From assembly GCA_028386065.3 (NCBI GenBank), contig JAKUCV010005710.1, forward strand, positions 1-64,000: a DNA stretch of 64,000 bases, written 5' to 3'. The stretch is from Turnera subulata. Its lineage: Eukaryota > Streptophyta > Magnoliopsida > Malpighiales > Passifloraceae. This document shows positions 55,434-64,000 of this stretch, in pieces. A model generated the notes under the pieces. That model saw only the letters and a list, made by a program, of their open reading frames with translations, was not told the DNA's origin and did no database searches. The stretch's first letter is position 1, and each line of letters opens with the position of its first letter. Both the position numbers and the translations under genes were made by a program.

Positions 55434-56700
55434 CACTACAAAAAAGCGCATTATTTTTGGGCGTTATATTGTGGAGGTCGCAATTAACCCCCACAGTTGA
55501 TTCGAATTGTGGCGCTTACCATAACCCCCGCTTTGCGTGGAGGTTGTCTATCTATTTGTTGGGGTTTCGACCCCCGCTGTTTACCTATTTTAAAAATTAA
55601 TGAAAAGGAACAAAACAAAAACCCATTCACTTTGTTATTTTCTAAAATGTAAAAACCTCTCTCTCTCTCTCGTCAAAACCAGAAAAAAAACTCCCGATGA
55701 AAACCCCCTCTCTCTCTCTCAAAATCAAAACCTAAATAGCTAACTCAATCACCGTCGCCCGCCACCGTCCTCTTCACTGGAACCACCGTCCACTGTCGCC
55801 CGCCCCTCTTCTTCTTCTTCTTCTTCTTCTTCTTCTTCTTCTTCTTCTTCTTCCTCTCTGGTTCGATTTCTCTTCTACTTTGTCTGTATTTTGTTTTTTT
55901 TCTTTTGAAAAAAAAGTTGGAATCGAGATAGGTTCTTTGATTTTTTGGCTGGATTGATATTCTAGAGTTCTTTTTTTATTATTTTTTTTGTTTTAGTCCG
56001 TGGTTCTTCTTCTCTGGATTCAAGATAGGTTCTAATTTATATGTATTTTGTTTCTTTTTTGTTTGGTTTTTGTTTAAATTCCTACTAAGAATGTGTGGTT
56101 TCAGTTTGGTTTAGGGTTGATGTGCCTTTCTATTTAGGTTGGATTGGCTCTCATCTGTGTCTTTTGGTTCCATATCTCCTTTATTTCGATGCTTTAGTTT
56201 TAGGGATTATTCGAACTCTGATGTTGGTACATGTACTTGTATCTTTTTAAACTGAGAAACTAGGTACCCTCGTAAGTAGCTATGACATTCTCTTTGACTG
56301 AAGAAATTTTTGTTTAACGAAATTTTTGAAAGGAACATATAACAATCACCTACTACTACCATCATCTCCTCATCTTTCCCTGAAGAATTTAATTGAGCAG
56401 GAAACTTACTTCTATTTCCTAGCACATAGCGGAAGCAGGATCGGGAGCTTAGCTCGGTTTACCGGTCGGTAGAAGTTGTCACAGTACGTTGGATCAACTT
56501 CTGAGTCTCCACAACCTAAACCCTGGTATGTATTTCTCAATCCTGTGTATGTTTCTCTATTATTTTTACGCACCCATCCTATTCCTTTTATAGCAGGTAT
56601 ATTGGTGGATGCTGAGCTGGTGGAGGTCCCTCCATTTTCTTTGCAGCTGGTGGAGGCTCCTCCACTATGATAGTGCACCATGATAAACTGTGGAGGTCCC
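55434..56700 (+). mobile_element. CACTA-type left end and downstream non-coding DNA
   Basis: CACTACAAAAAA at 55434-55445 is the canonical CACTA terminus. It is followed by subterminal GTGGAGGT/ACCCCCAC words (55470-55560). Similar words GTGGAGGTCCCTCCA and GTGGAGGCTCCTCCACT occur at 56626-56665. A CT-rich tract and a (CTT)n run at 55806-55853 look like a leader. No TTTTTTGTAGTG right end was found, and no transposase. Confidence 0.5.
55806..55853. repeat. CTT microsatellite
   Basis: Uninterrupted (CTT)16 within a CT-rich leader-like region. Confidence 0.95.
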
Positions 56701-57859
56701 TTCATGATGATAGTGCACCATGATAGTGCACCCTATTGTGGGTGTACTAATCATTTTATTCCAACATGGGAGTGCACACATACACTAACCATGAGAAACA
56801 TATTCTCTTGAGAACCTCATACATTCATACTGGGAAGTAGATCGTGCGACCAGCATACTTTGAGAGCCTAATGCTATACATCTGTTAGGAATATATAACC
56901 TCTCAATCGTGATGAAACCTGCAAGTACATCAGAAAGCATGCAAGTACCCTAGATCATATGAATCACATTAGATATCTCTGAAGATCTCTCTTACTAAGA
57001 TACATTGTATTCACAATTATAACCATAAGTCATAACTGGTGCACCGGTGAATACAAACTAATGTGATTTCGGTGAATGATCTTCCTCTTCTCACGGTCCT
57101 TTTAACTCAACTTAACTTGTTTTTCTAGACAATGCCCGCCAGACCGAATCAGTGTCCATGGTCCTTTGGCAACACACTAAGATAGCAAACATCAAGTTGA
57201 ATCTCAAGTACCTGATCGGAGTCCTGAGGGTACACGATAGAGCCACCATAAAGGCTCTGGGTCTCACACAAAAGTAAGCGGAGATTAAACTTATGTTGAC
57301 CCATTTGGTCAGCAAAATATGCACATGGTATGAAACATGTGCTACAGCATTTTCTCCTTTCCCGTGGAGCGTATGTCTTTTCCATAAGGAATGCTGTACA
57401 GATGATATTTAGACACCATATGTGTCCAAATTTAAGTTCCTCGATCTACACATAAATATGAACTCACATCTGGCCTACTAAGTAGACTTGGTGAATGTAT
57501 TCCACTGTTAAAATGACCTTCTGTCATTATAGAGTAGACTTTCATAATTTTAAGCCATAAGCTCTCAAATTATCCATCTGATAATTTCACTGAAAATCTA
57601 TCTCTACTCCACTTATCACTAAGATATGGAGGCGGTTACCCGTGTGAGAGGGCTAACCTCGTGTCTACTCGACATACTCTTAAACAAATAAATGAAGAAT
57701 CTACATAACATTCATCCATATATATGTATGTAAATCAATTTATTTGATAGCAACAACATTAAACACAGGTTGTGAGTTTTGGGAAAATAATAAGCATAAA
57801 GTGAAGTACTTAAGCCTATACAATTTTAATGCCTAATGTGTTACACAAACACATCCCAA
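56701..57859 (-). other. Probable copia LTR/leader region, not resolved
   Basis: ATAGTGCACCATGATAGTGCACC repeats at 56670-56735, then AT-rich DNA with no ORF. It could be the 3' LTR of the copia element to the right, but no second copy is in the window to confirm. Confidence 0.3.
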
Positions 57860-59577
57860 GGCAAAGGCTTAAACAGTACATCTGATCACTTGTCTCTTAC
57901 AGACAGATACTTCACATTCACAACCTGGCATACAATAATGCCATCTGTATAGTTGTATCGGATGTCTACTTATTTGGTGAAACTAACCATTCTTGGCAAC
58001 GAAAATTGCAGCCTCACTATCGTAGTCGACTAACACTAGATCAGTGTTCTATGCATTATCCATCACATGATCAAAGAACTCATTCAACCAAATGATTTTT
58101 ACACTGCTGAAGCGAGAGCCATACATTTGGCCTCAATCGCAAACAAGAATACACATGATCATTTCTTACTACTTTATGATATGTCGCCATCATTTAGTAA
58201 GAACATATATATCCAGATGTAGACTTTTCTACCATTTAGATCTTTTCCATGATCAAGACTTGTGTATTCAACCAAGAAGGACCTTTCCTTACTTGGTGAC
58301 AAGGATATAATCAGCAAAATTCTTTAGACATCAAAGATACTTTTTTTTTAATAGCTTGTAATGTGCTAGGCCTAGGTCGGAATGACATCTATCTGTTAAG
58401 CCATTTGCTTAACCAATATCTAGTCTATCATACACAATAGTGTACAACAAACTTCCGACTGTGCTTTGTTATGGAACTTGGCTTATTCATCACTCTCATC
58501 AGGAGTCTTAGGACACACGATTTCTCAAAGTATGGCATTTATTGATAGGAGTTTAGATAGGATTACTTTGATGCATATTGTATTATTTCAAACCTTTATT
58601 AGTGTAATTCTCTTACAAGAAATACAATAATTTCTTGAAATAATATCTTAATTTCAAGCTTATATGCAATCTTTATCCATATCATCTATCTCGATTGAGA
58701 TGACAACTAGGTCTTTTACCTTGTTGATTAAACTCTATATCATTTCTAGCTATAAGTATGTCATATACATGCTATATGTTAATTACAAAGTTACTTGGTA
58801 CATGCCTTGAGGATTAGAAGAGCAATATAGACTTTGAAGTCTACAAACCTTATGTTTGTGGTTCTCTTCAATGAAACACAGTTTATTTCATTTTAATCTC
58901 CATTTGTGAAAGGCATTATTACATCCGTTTGACGTGATCTACGGTTTTAAGTTTGAAGTAATAGCTAGAAGTATCCATACATAGGTAAAACTCACAGTAA
59001 ACGAGATTGATTCTATCTCTTTCTATAGTGTACCTTTTACCTATTAGTTGAGTCTTAAATTTCTCAACTATGCCGCCAGCTTTGAGCTAGCTTTTGAGAA
59101 CACATTTGTTCCCAATGACATTGTGTCCTTCAATGAGAATAACCAATTCTTAAACTTTATTGACTCTCATTGATTCCATCTTTTCTTCGATTGCTTTTGC
59201 CCATTTTCCTTTAGAAAAATTTTGAGAAAGCCTCTTCTAGGCTCATTTCGTAGGAATTTCATAAAAAACCCACTATTTTATCAGAATCACACTGAATTAT
59301 AATTCAGGTATGTTGTTCCCATTTGAATCAACATGGCTCCCACTCTGATTAAATCGTTAATCTCGCTCCCACTTAGAACAAGGTCTAACTTTATCGCTCC
59401 CACTTGGAACAACAAGATTACTTTTATTCGGACTTGATGATGTGGAAGTTTATTGATGAGAAACTAATTCAAAATAAATTAAGAGCTTTAAGTTATTGAG
59501 TTCTTAGAAGTAATCCTCCCACTCGAATGAAGTAATCCTTGCATGTCTTAATCCTCTTTCTCAAATAAAGATAGGCC
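57860..59577 (-). pseudogene. Decayed copia RT/RNase H region
   Basis: Only traces remain, e.g. KNWLFSLKDTMSLGTNV near 59150-59090 and nucleotide similarity to copia RNase H text around 58090-58330. Frames are destroyed. Confidence 0.45.
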
Positions 59578-60537
59578 TTAACCTACCTCACCCTTCTTAG
59601 GAAACTCATTCACAAAGAATGTGACATCTTGTGGCTTACATTCAGTTACGCTCCCACTGTTTTGCTGGCTTATAAACATATAACCCTTGAGGTTATTGAG
59701 TATCTCATAAGATACTTGTCGTCCTCTGAAGGCACTTCTTGTCAAGTAGCGAGAAATAATGTATATAAGCAGCACAACTTCCAAGGTTACTAAAACACTT
59801 AGGTCGGGTTGTCTATTAGTCCACAACTCATATGGAATGGTTGCAACTGATTTGGTAGGCACTCGGTTAAGTACATAGGCAGCTGTTAATAGAGCATCAC
59901 CCCAAAAGGTAATGGGTAGTTGAGCTTGTGCCATCATTGACCTAACCATTTTAAGGAGCGTTCTATTTCGTCTCTCCGCAACACCATTTTGTTGAGGAGT
60001 GTAGGGAATGGTCAACTGATGAGCTATCCCTTTTGTATCACAAACGCCATAAAATTGGGCCGAGAGATACTCACGAGCATGATCAGTTTTAATGGCCTTA
60101 ATCTTTCGGTCTAATTGATTTTCCACTAAGCTCATATAGCATTGGAAGCACGTTAATGCCTCTGATTTGTGGGAAATCAAATAGACATAACCATACCGAG
60201 TATAGTCATCTATAAATGTGATGAAATAGTAGGCTCCGTGCCTGGCCCTAATGTTTATGGGCCCACAGATGTCCGAATGGACCAATTGCAAAGGAAATTT
60301 GGCTCTAGTCGCTTTACCAAAAGGTTTTCGTGCTGATTTTCCAGCTAGACAACATTCACAAGTAGACAATTCCACTTGCTCGATGCCTGGAAGCAAACCT
60401 TGTTTTGTTAGCCTTTGCATCCTTTGTTGGCCAATATGACCAAGTCTAGCATGCCATAAGTTTGTATCAACGTCATAATTATGCGACGAAACAATCATGG
60501 AAAAACAAGCGTTATTATAAATATCATCCAAATCCAT
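59578..60537 (-). pseudogene. Copia integrase
   Basis: Minus frame of 319 codons. The zinc-binding N-terminus has HARLGHIGQQRMQRL, then CECCLAGKSARKPFGKA (HHCC). Core: VHSDICGPINIRARHGA (first Asp), FITFIDDYTRYGYVYL, IKAIKTDHAREYLSAQF (second Asp) and QQNGVAERRNRTLLKMV (Glu), so the D-D-E triad is intact. Near TTKSV-ATIPYELW the frame leaves the family consensus after RQPDLSVL. It joins strand DNA ends in integration. The upstream protease is separated by a MITE and a deletion. Confidence 0.9.
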
Positions 60538-60551
60538 AACATAAAAAAAAA

Positions 60552-60807
60552 GGAATAAAGTGTGTTTTCATCCTTGTATTAGACCTCAAAGTTGGAAGTC
60601 ATCCCTCAATTAGATTTCGGCTTGTTTTCATCCCTCTATTTGTGAATTTTGTCTTATTTTCATCCTTGTGTTCGCCTTTTTGGCCTATTTAGAGGGATGA
60701 AAACAAGCCAAAACCCGTGGACAATGGGATGAATACAGACCAAAACCAATAAAAGGATGACTTTGAACTTTATAGTCTAACACAAGGATGAAAAAAGGCT
60801 TTAATCC
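60552..60807. mobile_element. Foldback MITE in copia pol
   Basis: 256 bp with inverted arms: GGAATAAAGTGTGTTTTCATCC and its partner ending in GGATG-AAAAAAGGCTTTAATCC. Inner inverted words GGCTTGTTTTCATCCCTCT and AGAGGGATGAAAACAAGCC match perfectly over 19 bases. A-runs flank both sides, so the target duplication is unclear. Confidence 0.75.
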
Positions 60808-60879
60808 AAAAAAAAAAAAACTCTAGTCATATAACCAAAGCCAAATAAAGTTTAACCCAAAGTCAACTTAACAGAGTTG

Positions 60880-62057
60880 TCATGAAATAAAAAAGAAAAA
60901 AACCAAAGTAGAAAAAATCTTTACGGAAATAATGTTTCGACGAATCGAAGGAGCATAGAGAACATCATGTAGAAGAAGGTCTCGCCCACCACGCAAGACT
61001 AACTTGCATGATTCAATTCCTTCTACTGCAACCTTTGAATTGTTGCCTACATATATCCACTTTGTTCCACGTATAACTCGCCGAAAGTCAACGAAGGCAT
61101 CACGGTCCCGCACTATATGGTCCGTGGCTCCTGAGTCTACAATCCACAAAGGATTAGATTCAGTCAGAAAAACAGAGCTAGAAACACAAAGTTCACTAGC
61201 ACAAGTAAGTGAAAATACTTTTTGCTTAGGCTCAGTGCATTCACGAGCATAATGACCCTTTTGGTTACACTTAAAGCACTTTATATGTGCTTTATTTGTA
61301 TTTCCACCACGTTTCTCAATGCCTTGTTGTCCTGTTTCTGGCTTTTTTTGGGCTGAGCTGGCCCAGCTTTCTTTCCCCAATTCTTCCTCTTCGAATCACC
61401 CTTGGCCATGGAAGTTGCCATATGTAACTCAGCTTGTGGCTTTCCAGCCTCAAGCCTTTCCTCCTCTAGCTCATGGTGTTTCCGGACATTTTCCAGATTG
61501 GCGATTCGAACATTGTGAGTCAGAAGCATCATCATCTGTTCCCAATCATGGGGTAAAGAACGTATGACTGCTTGGATTTACTGCTCATCAGTCAGGACCT
61601 GTCCAGAATTCCTTAATTCCCAGATCATATTGGCCATATGCCTCATAAGTTGTTTCATAGTATGACCAGGGTTTTTCATGTAGGAATCCAACCCGATGGT
61701 CAAAGACCTCAGCTTTATCACTAACAAGACACTATAACTCGTCCTCAAAGCATTCCACATGGCCATAGCCGTTGGAATGTCCTTGCAGTCTAAGAAATAT
61801 CCTCTTCCACTGCACTCAGCAATGTTTTGCGAGCAGTGGAATCCTTTTTCTTCCGAGTATCATATGTCTCACGCTCACGTCTGTGCTGAGCCGTATTCCC
61901 AGCTTCAGGCTCATTCGTGACATGATTGATTCCCATAAGAGCCTCTTGCTCTTTCAGCACATACTGGATTTTCGCACTCCAGACTTCATAATTATCGCAT
62001 TTTCAGCTTCAACCCTTTGTTGAGCTCCTCGATAATTGCACTTACAGCAGTAGTCAT
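60880..62057 (-). pseudogene. Copia gag and protease
   Basis: Gag starts at ATG 62057 (TTAVSAIIEELNKGLKLK), frameshifts, then YVLKEQEALMGINHVTNEPE. 61766-61578 carries MWNALRTSYSVLL-type gag (UBN2 family) ending at a stop; 61535-61281 contains VRIANLENVRKHHELEEERL. After another shift come the zinc knuckle CFKCNQKGHYARECTE (61250 region), the protease site WIVDSGATDHIV (61145 region) and LLHDVLYAPSIRRNIISV. Several frame breaks. No 5' LTR is visible to the right; the element at 62345 replaces it. Confidence 0.85.
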
Positions 62058-62344
62058 TTTCTTTACACAAAAGAATAAAGACAAAAAAAATCTGAATCAT
62101 AAGATACAAGGATTTAACGTTCACTTACGTATATGTCATTGTGCAAAGCTATAATTAATTAAGCTAATAGACATATGTTTAACCCGGAATCGAAAGTTCA
62201 CTATGTTCCCAATCATCTTCCTAAGGTTAAATACATAAAGAAAATTAGCCTAACTAATTAACTAAGCTAAGCATTTTAATTATGCTTTCATACAACTTAT
62301 TTGTTGAAGCATAATTTTTGATGTGAAACAAATTAACACATATA
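62058..62344 (-). other. Copia leader, no LTR seen
   Basis: AT-rich, no ORF, no primer-binding site recognised. Confidence 0.35.
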
Positions 62345-64000
62345 TTAAATGTTGATAGCCTCCTGCAAGTATACAGGGTGTTGTAGTACCAAGGTCGTCT
62401 CACAGGGATCTTTGCTAAGTACTGTTAACAATGTGATATATGATTATCTAGAAAATTAAGCCTCAAAGAGGAGTCTATTGAATGGTGTAATAAACTTGGA
62501 AAAGAAATCAACAAGAATAATAAATGAGATGACAATGATGAGAAAACATCTAGGAATTCGGGGAATCCCTTGCCACAATTTCCATGCAATTAAGTACAAC
62601 ACAATCAAGCCGTGTTCTGTCACTACATGACCTGCCTGTGTAGATCTGATATTAAATCCTAAAAATACTCTTCTTTGAAAGAACCGGTAAACTCAACTAG
62701 ATCAATAGCCTACTTCCGTAAGCCGTAAAACCCCTTCCTAACTTATCTCCACTATCCATTCTACCAGTGTTGAAATAAATTAAGAGCTTTAAGTTCTTAC
62801 CTTTAAGTCTCCAATAGAAAGCACGCCCCTCCCATGGTCGGTTTCTAAAGCCCGGTCTAAGGTTTTCTATAGGAAACTGACGCTGTCACTTAACAGTCTC
62901 CTATTATGGATTTAAGCTAATTGTTGATCAGGCAACTAACTTAATTAAGTATCAAAGACCAGATCAAAGAAGAATTAATTTAAGGAAATAATATCTAATT
63001 AAATTTGCATAAAAATAAATGGCAAGGTCATCCCCTCCTATTGCGTCATTTTATAGTGCAAAATGGAAAAGGAATTAGTGGCTGTGAATGGCTCCACCTT
63101 CCAAGGGATTCTCTTTTTGGCAGCCAACCAAGCAATTATCCATAAGATTTGACAAAATAAAATCCTTATTTTGAAGGAGAATCACTTGGAATGGGGGAAG
63201 ACATCCAATCTTGAATGATTCTTGTTTTGGGTTTTGAAAACCCAAATCCCTTTCGAATATTTGGAAGATGTGATCTGCTGTCAACTTGTGAAGCTAGTCC
63301 AAGAAAGTCCAATTCTTATTGATGTAGTGCAAAGATATCCCAAAATTTTCTATTTCCTGCAAAAAGGTCCAAAAACACTAGGAAAGAATTTTATTAAAAA
63401 TAAACTAAATAAAGGTGAGAAAAATAAATAAATAAATATTAAAAATAAGAAAAATGCCACAAATTAAACCCCAAAATGTGTGTAAAATATGCACACATCA
63501 TGCCCCCAAACTTAAGCTTTTGCTTGTCCCCAAGCAAATAACGTGAAAACAAGGGTAAAAAGGAAATCACTCAACACGGGTAAACTAATCCAACAAGTCC
63601 AACTCACAGAAGATTCTTCCAAAAATATCCCAAGGAGTCAAGATTCCCGACCTACAAAGAACCTTAATGGGAAGAATTTAATTAGAACCGAAATTCACCT
63701 AACCGGGCAACGATATCATTTGAACAAATTCTCCTTCCTCAATTTTGCTGAAAAAAATAGGTTAGTCTTGGCATTTTATTAAAGAAAGAAACAAGGTCAA
63801 ATAAGCAGGTTTACTCTTCGATCTCCACTAATGACAAGGATACTAATCAAAGGATCAAAAGGACTTTGTTAAGGTTGTAATGGGGATTGGTTTAAAGTTA
63901 ACAAGAAATGAAAAATGGGAAAAAGGGAAAAAAACAAGAGATGCAAGTGCTCGAAAGAAAAATTTGTGCTTTAACATCTAGCCGAATGAACTCCTTTTTT
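62345..64000 (-). mobile_element. Second Tat/Athila-like LTR-type element, continues past the window
   Basis: TGCAAGTATACAGGGTGTTG, AGTACCAAGGTCGTCTCACAG at 62364-62410 and CCCCCAAACTTAAGC, TTTGCTTGTCCCCAAGCAAA at 63495-63540 match the landmarks of the element at 53163-55180 in the same order and orientation. No coding region. Confidence 0.5.

Overview
This is nuclear DNA of a flowering plant, most likely a eudicot. The signs are intron-bearing plant gene families (LUC7 splicing factor, plant mobile domain protein, 2-oxoglutarate dioxygenase, RPA70-like), a large excess of degraded Ty1-copia, Ty3-gypsy, LINE, hAT, Mutator, PIF/Harbinger and CACTA-type elements, and an assembly gap of 694 N. 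I cannot name the species. I see no intact, confidently expressed protein-coding gene; most coding signal is transposon-derived or pseudogenised host sequence.

Layout. 1-3.7 kb: end of a copia LTR, a broken RPA70-like gene (minus strand), a 2-oxoglutarate dioxygenase exon relic and several local tandem duplications. 3.7-6.8 kb: a decayed L1-type LINE on the minus strand. 6.96-34.15 kb: one LUC7-like splicing-factor gene on the minus strand. Its exons 1-4 lie at 33.4-34.15 kb and its recognised exons 5-11 at 7.7-10.8 kb. They are separated by a 22.6-kb interval at a point where the protein should be continuous. That interval holds gypsy and copia fragments, a Helitron-type helicase scrap, a plant mobile domain gene with a tandemly repeated tail (15.5-20.9 kb), a 405-bp satellite array (21.3-22.9 kb), a recent copia element with both LTRs (23.0-30.5 kb) and a large gypsy-type LTR (30.5-33.3 kb). 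The LUC7 copy has three in-frame stops and one lost splice acceptor, so it is probably a pseudogene.

34.4-43.1 kb is a four-component nest with target-site duplications still readable: a LINE (14-bp TSD) carrying a solo gypsy LTR (5-bp TSD) and a hAT MITE (8-bp TSD). The MITE in turn carries a gypsy element that encodes only gag and protease. 43.1-48.3 kb: copia remnants, a GAA microsatellite, a foldback MITE with a 10-bp TSD, a Pack-MULE with a beta-tubulin exon fragment (9-bp TSD) and a second hAT MITE (8-bp TSD). 48.3-53.1 kb: a PIF/Harbinger-like module (broken transposase, Myb/SANT-like partner, then a small RNase H hybrid-binding-domain ORF). 53.1-64 kb: two members of a Tat/Athila-like LTR family, a CACTA-type end and a decayed minus-strand copia element.

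The least explained structure is in the leader of the 23-30.5 kb copia element. About 22 copies of the 12-bp palindrome AACATCGATGTT occur there almost entirely as pairs 20-21 bp apart. All calls come from reading the sequence and translations by eye; no database search was run.
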